Below are positions 17,396 through 26,559 of a DNA stretch of 64,000 bases, piece after piece. Under the pieces are notes generated by a model. That model saw only the letters and a list, made by a program, of their open reading frames with translations, was not told the origin of the DNA and ran no database searches. Every line of letters starts with the position of its first letter. The stretch's first letter is position 1. Source of the stretch: Magnetovibrio sp. (lineage in GTDB: Bacteria; Pseudomonadota; Alphaproteobacteria; Rhodospirillales; Casp-alpha2); the NCBI GenBank assembly GCA_002690705.1, contig NZFO01000002.1, positions 1 to 64,000 on the forward strand. Reading direction: 5' to 3'. The position numbers and the translations under genes were made by a program.

Positions 17396-18610
17396 CTAAT
17401 TTTTGCCGGTTGCTGCAATATTAGAGTATCCGTCCCGAGTTTGTGGCACTTTCATATCAAGTATTTTCGATGCAACCAGATTGCGCAGTACTTGGGCGGT
17501 ACCTCCGCCGATCGTGAACATACGTGCGTCGCGGTACATGCGTTCCATCGGTACGTTACGAGAGTAACCCGCGGCCCCAAAGACTTGGAGCGCGTCACTA
17601 GTAGCTTTGATTGCCATATCCGCGGCGAATACCTTGGCCTGCGCGGCAAATAACACATCGGGAAACCCGCTATCTGAGTACTCTGCACTTACGGCTGCTT
17701 TGTGAACCATATTACGCGCGGCTTCAATTTGAATCGACATGTCAGCCAACATCCATTGTAGTCCCTGAAATTCGGCGATGGGACGATTGAATTGATGACG
17801 GGTCCGCGAATATTCTAATGCTTCATCGTACGCTCCAACTGCGATGCCGAGTGCTACTGTGGCAGCACCGACACGCTGCGTATTATATGCATCCATTAAG
17901 CCCGCAAACCCTCGTTTCATACCCTCTGGGGGTATGATCATCATGCTCTCGCTTATTTCCATATTCTCGAAAAGCATTTCACATTCTGGAATGCCCCTTA
18001 AGCCCATCGCGGGCTCTCGCCTTCCGACCACGAGACCGGGGGTCTTATCGCGGACTGCAATAAAACCGCCAATGCCTTGCTCTTCACCCGCCTCATCGTA
18101 AACGCGAGCAAAAATTAGATGCAGGCGAGACACGCCACCTCCAGTAATCCAGTGTTTGGTGCCGTTAATAAAATAAGTGCCACCCTTTTTATCGGCGCGA
18201 GTTGCCATATCCGTAGCGGCACTGCCGGCATTAGGCTCGGTAATACAAATAGCGGGTTTATCTCCTTCGAGAACTAGTTTTGCTGCTAATTCTTTTTGTT
18301 TCATTGAGCCATATTTCATAATAGCGCCGATCGCACCCATGTTGCCCTCAACCACGATTCGACCCGTTACACCGCACACCTTTGCCATTTCTTCAACGAC
18401 CAGGGTCACGTCGTGATAGCTGGCCCCTTTGCCACCGAGTTGCTCTGGTATTGTCATACCCATGAAGCCCGCGTCTGCTAATGCTTTAACATTATCCCAG
18501 GGATATTCCTCGCTGCGATCCACGTCGGCGGCTCGAGGTCGTATGATATCACGTGCTAGTTTGCGCGCGGCGTCCCGGATTGCGTGTTGGTTTTCGGTCA
18601 ATTGAAACAT
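17396..18610 (-). CDS. acyl-CoA dehydrogenase family protein lacking the usual catalytic Glu
   Basis: A 404-residue acyl-CoA dehydrogenase. The N-terminal helical domain, 'CITEPNAGSAATDMATRADK' at about 135-155 and 'WITGGGVSRLHLIFARV' are typical, with the C-terminal helical domain around 'SRTRHQFNRPIAEFQ'. The position of the catalytic base in MCAD (YEGTAQIQ) reads 'IGGGTAQVLRN', so Glu is Gly; the alternative base position of isovaleryl-CoA dehydrogenase reads 'YNTQRV', so Gln. This suggests an atypical reaction or another base. Middle gene of the CoA-transferase/ThDP operon. FAD-dependent, cytoplasmic. Family is certain, substrate unknown. Confidence 0.9.
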   Translation of the reverse strand: MFQLTENQHAIRDAARKLARDIIRPRAADVDRSEEYPWDNVKALADAGFMGMTIPEQLGGKGASYHDVTLVVEEMAKVCGVTGRIVVEGNMGAIGAIMKYGSMKQKELAAKLVLEGDKPAICITEPNAGSAATDMATRADKKGGTYFINGTKHWITGGGVSRLHLIFARVYDEAGEEQGIGGFIAVRDKTPGLVVGRREPAMGLRGIPECEMLFENMEISESMMIIPPEGMKRGFAGLMDAYNTQRVGAATVALGIAVGAYDEALEYSRTRHQFNRPIAEFQGLQWMLADMSIQIEAARNMVHKAAVSAEYSDSGFPDVLFAAQAKVFAADMAIKATSDALQVFGAAGYSRNVPMERMYRDARMFTIGGGTAQVLRNLVASKILDMKVPQTRDGYSNIAATGKN

Positions 18611-18623
18611 CGTTTGTCCTCCG

Positions 18624-19856
18624 TCATATTAATTTTTCTTCCCGAAGCTTTTGCCGCTCATTTTCATCGGTATCTAAAAGTTCTTCCAAGACTTCATCTG
18701 TATGTGCGCCCATCGTTGGTGGTGGGTGGCGATATGTGACAGGGGTGGCGGATAATTTGAGCGGATTGCCCAAAAGATCAACTTTGCCCGATCCTGAACT
18801 TTGATGCGACATTGAGATTTTCATGCCGCGGTGCAAAATTTGTGGGTCTTTAAATGTTTGTGCCAAATCGTTCACAGCGCCTGACGGAACGCCCAGCTTG
18901 GAGAGCCCTTTAATCCACGCGGCCGTTGTCTTACTGATACTAAGTTCATTAATTTTGTCGATTAGTATGTTGCGATTGAGCAAGCGCTGCGCATTTGTTA
19001 CGAACCGTGGGTCTCTCCCCAGCTTTGGTTCGCCAGCAAATTTACAAAATCGCTGGAATTGTCTATCGTTTCCGACCGCTAAAATAAAGTAACTATCCAA
19101 GGTAGGGAAGACTTGGTAGGGGACGATATTTGGATGTGCGTTACCGCGGCGCAAGGGCAACGTACCCGAAAGAAAGTAGTTGGTAGCCTCGTTTACTAAC
19201 CAAGCAACTTGTGTGTCAAGGAGCGCGACATCGATTATCTGCCCTTGGCCAGTTTTTTCCCGATGATGAAGCGCTGCTAATATCGCAGTAGTCGCATACA
19301 TGCCGCACATTACATCAGCAATACCGACTCCAACTTTTACAGGTTCGCCATCAGGCTCACCAGTTAGGCTCATTATTCCACCTAGACCTTGGGCTAGAAA
19401 ATCATACCCCGCTCGCGGAGCGTAGGGGCCGGTTTGTCCGAAACCTGTAATTGCACAATAGATTAGCCCGGGAAACTCGGTCTTCAGATCACTGTAACCC
19501 AATCCGTATTTTTCTAATCCACCGACTTTAAAATTATGAGCCAGAATGTCGCAATGGCGGAGTAAACGCTTAAGCAAGCGAACACCGCCCGGCTTGGCAA
19601 TATCGAGTGTGATTGACCGCTTATTCCGATTAGATGACAGATAATATGCGCTTTCACTTGTTTCATTACCATTCGAGTCCACGAGGTAAGGTGGCCCCCA
19701 TTTTCTAGTGTCATCCCCGAGCCCTGGACGCTCAACCTTGATGACGTCAGCACCTAAATCACCCAATAATTGTGTACATGTTGGCCCGGCTAAAATGCGA
19801 GTTAAATCAAGAATTCGCAAACCTTTTAGCGGTCCTGACGCAAATTCCTCGCTCAT
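18624..19856 (-). CDS. family III CoA-transferase (CaiB/BaiF type)
   Basis: A 410-residue family III CoA-transferase, which moves CoA between carboxylic acids by an enzyme aspartyl-CoA intermediate. N-terminal 'LKGLRILDLTRILAGPTCTQ', 'LGADVIKVERPGLGDDTRKW', 'GYDFLAQGLGGIMSLTG' and 'VGIADVMCGMYA' (with the probable catalytic Asp) are typical. First gene of a three-gene minus-strand operon with the acyl-CoA dehydrogenase and the ThDP enzyme, so it likely activates the substrate of that pathway. AGAGGAG-like sequence precedes the ATG. The acid substrate is unknown. Confidence 0.92.
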   Translation of the reverse strand: MSEEFASGPLKGLRILDLTRILAGPTCTQLLGDLGADVIKVERPGLGDDTRKWGPPYLVDSNGNETSESAYYLSSNRNKRSITLDIAKPGGVRLLKRLLRHCDILAHNFKVGGLEKYGLGYSDLKTEFPGLIYCAITGFGQTGPYAPRAGYDFLAQGLGGIMSLTGEPDGEPVKVGVGIADVMCGMYATTAILAALHHREKTGQGQIIDVALLDTQVAWLVNEATNYFLSGTLPLRRGNAHPNIVPYQVFPTLDSYFILAVGNDRQFQRFCKFAGEPKLGRDPRFVTNAQRLLNRNILIDKINELSISKTTAAWIKGLSKLGVPSGAVNDLAQTFKDPQILHRGMKISMSHQSSGSGKVDLLGNPLKLSATPVTYRHPPPTMGAHTDEVLEELLDTDENERQKLREEKLI

Positions 19857-20146
19857 GTCACACTCCTCTATATCTTTTCTTATTTTAACGCCTGAGTTTC
19901 AATAAAAAAGCTAATAATAATCTCATTAAGGGGTGGAAAAAACATCCGATAGTGCCGTCTTTGTCATTAATTTCAATCGACAAGTAAAGGATACATTGAT
20001 GGAGTGAAATTTGATGACAAGAGCAGCATCCAAGTGATTGATAAAGTGTGTATTACCGAAAACTGAGAACCCCAAAGCATTGCATAGACCTTTCCTCTTC
20101 TGTAGTTGGTGGTGTAACTATTATAGTATCACCACTGGAGGATGAC
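19857..20146. other. 290-base divergent promoter region
   Basis: Divergent spacer between the CoA-transferase operon and the TauD-like gene. An open frame continues from the TauD gene up to GTG 20048, but homology starts later. No other feature seen. Confidence 0.35.
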
Positions 20147-21019
20147 TTGGCTTTTAATGTAAAAGCGTTAGCGCCCGGATTTGGGGCGGAAGTCTCCGGC
20201 CTAGAATTGCGAGAGGGCATGGATGACGGATTAGCTCAGACTTTAATTAGTATCTGGCGTGATGCCGGTGGGCTGATGGTAATTCATGATCAACAATTGA
20301 GTTCAGAGCAGCACATTTCTTTATCTCGTTATTTTGGCCCGCTATTTGGTGATCTCGGAGAACAGCCTTTGCAGGATACAGTTAGCCAGTATATTCACCC
20401 GGATTACCCCGAAATTTATCGAGTATCGAACCAAGTGGACAATAATGGACAGCCGCGTGGCCGCAAGGGTGCCGGAACTTATTGGCATTCAGACGTAAGT
20501 TTTCGCGAATATCCTGCGCAAGCGTCAATTTTGCTTGGGAAGCAGGTCCCCGAAACGGGCGGTGATACAATTTTTGCAGATCAAGCTAGGGCATATGAGG
20601 CCTTAAGTGATGCGATGAAAAAATTGATTGCTCCGCTCTATGCGTGGCATGACTTTGAAATCGCTGCACGCACTCAGTATGCTAAGCCGGTGGTCGTCGA
20701 GGATGACATGTCAGGCACTAACCGTGCGAGACACCCGGTTGTGAGAACAAAACTGGAGACTGGACGTAAAAGTATATATGTTAATCCGGGCTTTACATCT
20801 CATATAGAAGGTATGCATGCCGAGGAGAGCAACGCACTACTTGACTATATGCAGAAACATTGTACGCAACCCCAGTTTCTTTACCGTCACCGCTGGAGGA
20901 AGGACGATTTAGTGGTTTGGGACAATCGTTCGCTTATGCATTATGCTGTTATGGACTATCCAGATGATGCACCACGCTACATGGAGCGTTGCACGGTAAT
21001 TGGTGAACGTCCACAATAG
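20147..21019 (+). CDS. TauD/TfdA-family Fe(II)/2-oxoglutarate dioxygenase
   Basis: A 2-oxoglutarate-dependent oxygenase of 290 residues. The iron ligands are in 'TYWHSDVSFREYP' (HxD) and the distal His in 'WDNRSLMHYAVMDY', followed by the 2-oxoglutarate Arg in 'RYMERCTVIGER'. I chose TTG at 20147 because GGAGG lies five bases upstream and because the family N-terminus ('VKALAPGFGAEVSGLEL') starts here; GTG at 20048 is an alternative giving 323 residues. The TauD family hydroxylates taurine, 2,4-D or other anions; the substrate cannot be told. An ABC ATPase gene begins nine bases later. Confidence 0.88.
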   Translation: MAFNVKALAPGFGAEVSGLELREGMDDGLAQTLISIWRDAGGLMVIHDQQLSSEQHISLSRYFGPLFGDLGEQPLQDTVSQYIHPDYPEIYRVSNQVDNNGQPRGRKGAGTYWHSDVSFREYPAQASILLGKQVPETGGDTIFADQARAYEALSDAMKKLIAPLYAWHDFEIAARTQYAKPVVVEDDMSGTNRARHPVVRTKLETGRKSIYVNPGFTSHIEGMHAEESNALLDYMQKHCTQPQFLYRHRWRKDDLVVWDNRSLMHYAVMDYPDDAPRYMERCTVIGERPQ

Positions 21020-21028
21020 GTTACACTC

Positions 21029-21808
21029 ATGGATATATGTGCCCCCCTTCTTCAAATTATTTCTGCTGAAAAATATTTTGGCAAGAATCATGCCTTGCGA
21101 GAAGTCAATTTATCCATTTCTAAGGGAGACGCACTCGTCCTTATTGGTGGCTCCGGGTCGGGCAAGACGTTGTTGTTGAAATGTATTATGGGGCTTGTGC
21201 CCCTAGATGGCGGCTTAATAAATTTTGAGGGGTGCGATATATCTGCGCTAAGGACCGGGGGTCGTTCGAAGTTTCTTGATAATTTTGGCATGACTTTCCA
21301 AAAGTCAGGACTGTTTGACTCTATTCCGGTATGGCAGAACGTGGCTTTCAAGTTTTTGCAAGACGGCGCTTTAAGCCGAAATCATGCGAAAGCTCTTGCT
21401 GTTGAGAAACTCGGTGCAGTAGGTTTAGAGGCTACAACTGCGGACCTTTTTCCAGCTGAATTGTCTGGCGGTATGCAAAAGCGTGTAGGCCTTGCACGCG
21501 CCATTGCCAACAACCCCAACATCCTTTTTCTTGACGAACCGACTGCTGGTCTTGACCCAATTATGACTAATGTCATCAACGAATTGATCCTAGAAATTGC
21601 AGATAGCTTGGGCGCGACCATCATTTCTATCACATCAGATATGTCGAGCCTCCCCGTAATTTCCCGCCGCGTTGCAATGATGCACGAAGGCCAAATGATA
21701 TGGGAGGGTTTGACGTCCGACGTTGAGGAATGCGGCAACCCTTATGTGGACCAGTTTGTCCACAGTCGCGCCGAAGGCCCAATTGAAATGGCGGTTCGAG
21801 CGTTTTAG
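21029..21808 (+). CDS. MlaF/Ttg2A-like ABC transporter ATPase, standing alone
   Basis: A 259-residue ABC ATPase of the MlaF (Ttg2A) type, which normally powers phospholipid or toluene-tolerance transport with MlaE and MlaD. Walker A 'GGSGSGKTLLLKCIMG', the MlaF-like 'GMTFQKSGLFDSIPVWQNVAF', signature 'LSGGMQKRVGLARAI' and Walker B 'ILFLDEPTAGLDP' are present. The H-loop reads 'ISITSDMSS', with Ser where relatives have His, which would be expected to weaken ATP hydrolysis. No mlaE, mlaD or mlaC gene is in the window. It is nine bases behind the TauD-like gene and overlaps the convergent PhyH-like stop by four bases. Possibly a lone subunit for a distant permease, or decaying. Confidence 0.85.
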   Translation: MDICAPLLQIISAEKYFGKNHALREVNLSISKGDALVLIGGSGSGKTLLLKCIMGLVPLDGGLINFEGCDISALRTGGRSKFLDNFGMTFQKSGLFDSIPVWQNVAFKFLQDGALSRNHAKALAVEKLGAVGLEATTADLFPAELSGGMQKRVGLARAIANNPNILFLDEPTAGLDPIMTNVINELILEIADSLGATIISITSDMSSLPVISRRVAMMHEGQMIWEGLTSDVEECGNPYVDQFVHSRAEGPIEMAVRAF

Positions 21809-22614
21809 CTGAGATGCGTCAAGATTGCTTGGCGGAGAGTGTTAGCCCGCTCATGCTCGGCAATGGCTGCAGCATCCATATTATTTTCAGGTGCGGCCTC
21901 CAAATGAAAATGGCCATAGTCGTCGTGGCCGCGCAGGAGAATCGCGCTCTCGTCTCCTGCAAGGGACTTTACGTTCGGGGATATGTAACGGATAGCAATG
22001 CCTATGCGCCGGTCATTTGTCATATTGGGAGCAGAGGCATGAGCCGTTCCCCCATGGTGCAATGATATTTCGCCCGGCTGCAACTCGATAAAAAAGGCTT
22101 TGTCCTCGTTAATACTGCTAGAAATTTCTTGGCCACGTGTTAGAAGATTTGCTGTATCGCTTGTTTCGTGGTGTTCTAGCCTAGGTTTTTTATGTGATCC
22201 GGGGAGCATGCGCATGCAACCCGAATCTTTAGTTACAGGTGAAAGCGCTAACCAAGCTGTCAGAACGTCGTCTGGCTCCAAACCCCAATAGGTGATATCT
22301 TGATGCCACGAGACGAAAGTTCCATCCCAGGGTTCTTTGATAAAAAAGCTGGTCCCCCAGCATAAAATATTTTCGCCCAGAATATCCTCGACATTATCAA
22401 GAATATTCTTGTGGTTGACGAGGTCGAACATCCATTTGAGAAGTAAGTGGGTCTTGCGACTTTGGGTCTTGGGGTCGACCTGGCCACGTGCTGCTTCGTA
22501 AGCCTCTAGTTTTAATCGATAGCCAAGTGCCTCTTCATACGAGAGAATAGATAAGGGTGATGCGAACCCGTTAGCATTAAATGTCGTTGATAGTGTCTCT
22601 CTCGTTATACCCAT
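21805..22614 (-). CDS. phytanoyl-CoA dioxygenase (PhyH) family protein
   Basis: A 269-residue PhyH-family Fe(II)/2-oxoglutarate oxygenase. Iron ligands are in 'VSWHQDITYWGL' (HxD) and 'HHGGTAHASAPN', with the 2-oxoglutarate Arg in 'RIGIAIRYISP'. 'MLPGSHKKPRLEHHET' is typical of the family. Members hydroxylate acyl-CoAs, ectoine, phosphonates and other compounds. It overlaps the convergent ABC ATPase gene by four bases. The next gene on this strand, a 2-hydroxyacid dehydrogenase, is 375 bases upstream. Substrate unknown. Confidence 0.9.
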   Translation of the reverse strand: MGITRETLSTTFNANGFASPLSILSYEEALGYRLKLEAYEAARGQVDPKTQSRKTHLLLKWMFDLVNHKNILDNVEDILGENILCWGTSFFIKEPWDGTFVSWHQDITYWGLEPDDVLTAWLALSPVTKDSGCMRMLPGSHKKPRLEHHETSDTANLLTRGQEISSSINEDKAFFIELQPGEISLHHGGTAHASAPNMTNDRRIGIAIRYISPNVKSLAGDESAILLRGHDDYGHFHLEAAPENNMDAAAIAEHERANTLRQAILTHLS

Positions 22615-22989
22615 CTAGGTAACCTCTGCGTTGAGCTTTTATCTGAAATTTCTTCGCCCAGAACAAATACCAATCGCCACAACTTCATTACCCCCGCTGG
22701 TGAACCGTTGAATTATTGTCCAACTTCCCATTCTATAACTTTAAAATATCTGAAGAGTACTAGCTATGTAAAACATTTCAATACGGAATTCGGTACATTG
22801 TGCCATGGAGATGGTTAGGCAGGGAGTTAACGCTTCTGACCATAGTAAAAAAAGCGCATGCCGCAGTGTTTATCCAAGATATTGCAACATGTAGAATTGT
22901 TCCAGAAGAAAATAATTTCTGTCCGGTGACACTCTGCGTGGAAACATAGCCACTGCCCCCAACAATGGAATGCGGGATGGGCCCATAGT
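22615..22989. other. 375-base gap
   Basis: Minus-strand spacer. A frame at 22778-23029 starts with GTG inside the end of the dehydrogenase gene and has no recognisable family, so I do not call it. No hairpin or repeat stands out. Confidence 0.3.
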
Positions 22990-23970
22990 TTAAACGATCT
23001 GGTTTAACAAATCCGTTTTTCCGCTCCACAAGCGATTAAGGTTCTCGAAAAGTATATCTATAACGTTATCTTCGTATTTCTGGGTCTCGCCGGCTGTATG
23101 AGACGTGAGTATGACATTTGGTATGTCCCAAAGCCTTGAACCAGTGTCCAGAGGTTCTTCAATGGTAGTGTCGATCCCAGCACCTGCGATTTCCCTCGCC
23201 TCTAAAGAATGAATAAGTGCCTCTTGATTGACGCAGCCCCCGCGGGACACGTTGATTAAGTAAGCTGATTGGGGCATGGCAGTTAGAGCATTTGCATCGA
23301 TGATATTTGCGGTCTTATCGGTGAGTGGACACGTGAGAGCAACAAAATCTGAACGCCGCAGAACATCATAGAGCTTATTCGGTGTCACAGCTTCGTCGAC
23401 CAAGCCCTCAATTTCTGAAATATTTCGTCGTATCCCAATAACGTGCATATCAAACGCATGAGCACGTCTTGCTAAACGTTTCCCGATCGTCCCCACACCC
23501 AAAATAGTTAGGGTTTTCCCTGCTAATTCATCTTCGCGTTTCTGAATATCGCTAATCATACCGCGCCAATGTTTGGCGCGTTGGTTGTCCCGTGCTGTAT
23601 GAATTTTTCGGCTCAAGCCGAGTATGAGAGCCATGGCATGGTCGCTAACCGCGTTCGCGTTGACGCCCCTTGAATTAGAGAGGCGGACACCTGCCTTTGA
23701 AATAGCGTTCAAGTCGTAGTTTTCAAAACCAGCAGCGCAGACTTGAATAAGTTTCAAGTTGTGCGCGGTTGAGATAAAGTCGTTTTTCCAATACCCCGAC
23801 CCGACAAAAACGTGTCCACTTCCAATTTGCGCGGCAGTTTCATCTGGTGTGAAGGTTTGAAAATTTCTAATCAAGGGATCGCGTGCGTTGAGGCATTCAG
23901 CCAATTGGTATGCACCATGAGCAAAGTGTATAATAATATCAGATTTAGATGGGAAAGCACTCACACGCAC
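22990..23970 (-). CDS. D-isomer-specific 2-hydroxyacid dehydrogenase
   Basis: A 326-residue NAD(P)-dependent 2-hydroxyacid dehydrogenase, which interconverts D-2-hydroxyacids and 2-oxoacids. NAD-binding 'KTLTILGVGTIGKRLARRA' is near residue 155, the Arg region 'LINVSRGGCVNQEALIHSL' near 240, and the catalytic His in 'ILTSHTAGETQKYED'. 'VRLSNSRGVNANAVSDHAMA' is also typical. Length is normal for the family. Divergent from the aminotransferase gene, with about 114 bases between starts. Substrate (glyoxylate/hydroxypyruvate or other) is not determined. Confidence 0.93.
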   Translation of the reverse strand: MRVSAFPSKSDIIIHFAHGAYQLAECLNARDPLIRNFQTFTPDETAAQIGSGHVFVGSGYWKNDFISTAHNLKLIQVCAAGFENYDLNAISKAGVRLSNSRGVNANAVSDHAMALILGLSRKIHTARDNQRAKHWRGMISDIQKREDELAGKTLTILGVGTIGKRLARRAHAFDMHVIGIRRNISEIEGLVDEAVTPNKLYDVLRRSDFVALTCPLTDKTANIIDANALTAMPQSAYLINVSRGGCVNQEALIHSLEAREIAGAGIDTTIEEPLDTGSRLWDIPNVILTSHTAGETQKYEDNVIDILFENLNRLWSGKTDLLNQIV

Positions 23971-24084
23971 ACCTTTATTTCAATAAACGAGTTTATAGTC
24001 TCCTTTTAGGGTGGGCAAGAGAGACGCTATTTACTCTCATACGTGCCCGCTTCTACGATACGGGAGACTAATGGAGAACCTGAT

Positions 24085-25416
24085 ATGACTGAGGATTTAA
24101 AATCATCCGCACAGGAGTTCCTGGTGCGATATGGGGGTGACCAATTCCCAGAACTATTCACCTCCGCCAAAGGATCGATTGTGGTGGACGTTAAAGGTAG
24201 GGAAATCCTCGATTTCACGTCAGGACAGATGTGCGCCACAATTGGTCATAACCATCCCGCCATATTGACTGCTTTGGAAGAGGCTGGTGAAAAGGCTGTT
24301 CATATGTTTAGCGGTATGATCCCAGAGGTTGTTGTGAAACTCGCAGAAAAGCTCTCTAGTTGGCTGCCTAGTCCTTTAAAGAAATCGCTTTTTGTTTCGA
24401 CTGGTGGAGAGAGTAATGAAGCGGCGCTTCGAATGGCTAAAATGTTTACCGGTGGATACGAGGTAATTGCTTTAGGTGGTTCATGGCATGGAACTGGCGC
24501 TGGTGCGAGTGCAGTGTCCTATGCCAGCGACCGCAGAGGTTATGGCCCAAGCATGCCAGGAACGTATGTGATTCCCGAGCCTAATGCCTACCGATGCCCG
24601 ATTGAGCACTGCCGTGATGTTTGTGACCAAACCTGTTTAAAAGTTGGCATGAACATGTTTGATATGGCTTCTAGGGGGGAAGGTGCCGCTATAATCGCTG
24701 AGCCAATTCTAAGCGCTGGTGGCGTTATTGTGCCGCCGCAGGACTACTTTAAAACACTAAAAGCTGAAGCCCATAGACGGGAGATGGTGCTTGTGTATGA
24801 CGAGGCACAGACAGCATTCGGTCGAATTGGTGTTCCGTTTGGCGCCGAATATTTTGACTCTGTGCCAGACATCATGACAGTTTCTAAAACGCTTGGTGGG
24901 GGAGTACCTTTAGCCGCTGTTATCACGACCGATACTATTGAGGCGAATGTCCATGAGAAGGGATTCACTTTCTATACTAGCCATGTGGCTGATCCTTTAC
25001 CAGCGGCGGTGGGCTTAGCCGTACTGGCAACTATTGAGATAGAAAACTTGGTTTTAAAAGCGTCAGAAAAAGGTGCGTATTTGCGCGCTCGGTTAGAGGA
25101 TTTACAACAAAAATATGAGGCTATCGGGGATGTTCGGGGTGCCGGGTTGCTGCTTGGCGTGGAATTAGTTAAAGACCGTGAAAGTCGAGAACCCGATCAT
25201 GAACTGGGTGCGGTGACGACGAGACGTTGTTTTGAATTGGGTTTGTCTATGAACATACGTCGTCGCCCAGAACGCGGAGCAGTTTGGCGCATTGCGCCAC
25301 CTTTAACAGTGAAGGAATCCGAGATAGATCAAGGAGTCGATGTTCTTGATCGTGCTCTTGGAGAGAGTCAGATAAAATTGAAAAAAAACATGGTACGTGG
25401 AATGAGCATATTATAA
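24085..25416 (+). CDS. class III aminotransferase, dialkylglycine-decarboxylase-like
   Basis: A PLP enzyme of about 443 residues. The PLP lysine is in 'DIMTVSKTLGGGVPLAAV', the cofactor Asp in 'LVYDEAQTAFGRIG', and 'STGGESNEAALRMAK' lies near residue 120. The segment 'PEPNAYRCPIEHCRDVCDQT' is typical of 2,2-dialkylglycine decarboxylase-like aminotransferases. Start at ATG 24085 follows GGAG; the frame runs 14 codons further. Its stop overlaps the next ATG as TAATG, so it is probably cotranslated with the SDR. Amine donor and acceptor are unknown. Confidence 0.9.
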   Translation: MTEDLKSSAQEFLVRYGGDQFPELFTSAKGSIVVDVKGREILDFTSGQMCATIGHNHPAILTALEEAGEKAVHMFSGMIPEVVVKLAEKLSSWLPSPLKKSLFVSTGGESNEAALRMAKMFTGGYEVIALGGSWHGTGAGASAVSYASDRRGYGPSMPGTYVIPEPNAYRCPIEHCRDVCDQTCLKVGMNMFDMASRGEGAAIIAEPILSAGGVIVPPQDYFKTLKAEAHRREMVLVYDEAQTAFGRIGVPFGAEYFDSVPDIMTVSKTLGGGVPLAAVITTDTIEANVHEKGFTFYTSHVADPLPAAVGLAVLATIEIENLVLKASEKGAYLRARLEDLQQKYEAIGDVRGAGLLLGVELVKDRESREPDHELGAVTTRRCFELGLSMNIRRRPERGAVWRIAPPLTVKESEIDQGVDVLDRALGESQIKLKKNMVRGMSIL

Positions 25417-26156
25417 TGGGTGAATTGTTTGGAAAGCTGGCATTAATAACAGGGGCCGGCACAGGTATTGGGCGTGCCGTTGCGCGGGGATTGGCAAAAA
25501 ATGGGTGTCGTGTGATTGTCTGTGGGAGGCGTCTTAATCGTCTCCAGTCTGTTGCAGCAAGTTTGCCAGACAAATCGATTTTACCCTTTGTTTTGGACGT
25601 GAAGGATAGCGCCGCTGTTGACGCCTTGCCCCAGAGCTTGCCAAAAGAATGGAAGCAAATTGATATTCTGATTAATAATGCTGGCCATGAGGTTGGTGGC
25701 CGCAGGCGATTTGGAGAAGGCACAGCAGATGAATGGGCGGCTATTCTCGAAACCAATGTATTGGGCTTATTTAGGGTTACACGTGCAATTTTGCCAGATA
25801 TTGTGGCGCGCGGTGATGGCCACGTGATTAATATAGGCTCCGTTTCAGGACTTCGGCCGGGCGCGACGCGAACTGCCTATTCAGCATCCAAACACGCAGT
25901 CCATGGTTTCTCCGAGAGCCTACGAATGGATTATGCGGGCACGGGCCTCCGTGTGACAGAAATTTTACCGGGGATAGTCAAGACTGACTTTTCTCTAGCC
26001 CGGTGGGGTAACGTGGCAAGGGCGAAAAAATTTTATGATTCTCATCCTGAGGCATTGGAGCCTGACGACATTGCGGAAAGTATTCTTTACGCGTTGCGTC
26101 AGCCAAAAAGGGTTAACGTTTCACAGGTTGTCCTTACTCAATCCTCCATGCCTTGA
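25416..26156 (+). CDS. short-chain dehydrogenase, YdfG-like
   Basis: A 246-residue SDR with the NAD(P) motif 'LITGAGTGIGRAVARGLAKN' at the N-terminus, 'NNAGHEVGG', and the catalytic Ser and Tyr-Lys in 'NIGSVSGLRPGATRTAYSAS' then 'KHAVHGF'. YdfG members reduce 3-hydroxy acids or related carbonyls. It overlaps the aminotransferase stop (TAATG), so the pair likely works on one substrate, converting an amine to a carbonyl and then an alcohol, or the reverse. Substrate unknown. Confidence 0.93.
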   Translation: MGELFGKLALITGAGTGIGRAVARGLAKNGCRVIVCGRRLNRLQSVAASLPDKSILPFVLDVKDSAAVDALPQSLPKEWKQIDILINNAGHEVGGRRRFGEGTADEWAAILETNVLGLFRVTRAILPDIVARGDGHVINIGSVSGLRPGATRTAYSASKHAVHGFSESLRMDYAGTGLRVTEILPGIVKTDFSLARWGNVARAKKFYDSHPEALEPDDIAESILYALRQPKRVNVSQVVLTQSSMP

Positions 26157-26559
26157 AAAAAGATAAGATTGCAAAAAATAAGTGTCTCAATCCTGTCTCA
26201 TTCATAATTGCGGTTTTATGGACCGTGGCTAATACTTTGGATGTCGATATTACGTTCATGATATCAACAAGCACAGCACATTAACGCTAAGATTTTAATC
26301 TTAGGCCGTTTGCACGGAGCGATGGATCAGATTTGCGAGGAATGCCTCTTTGCTCGGGCTCCATGTGTGGTTCCAAGCGAATTGAATTAGCGCTGGCATG
26401 CACGCACGCAATCTCCGATACCGCATTGGCAAAAAAAGTATTTAGCTAATACAATCTGCTATTTTTTATTGTTCATGGCTGAGTTCGTGGGAAGCCCGTA
26501 AGGCTGTGTAGACAGTGTGTTAATAATAAAACTGATGCATTAGGTTGGAGGACTAATTG
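26157..26559. other. 403-base gap
   Basis: AT-rich spacer after the SDR. No gene is evident; the T-rich parts do not form a clear terminator hairpin by eye. Confidence 0.3.

Noticed and set aside
22778-23029. minus-strand frame after the 2-hydroxyacid dehydrogenase
   Set aside because: GTG start overlaps the dehydrogenase end, no family and unconvincing composition.
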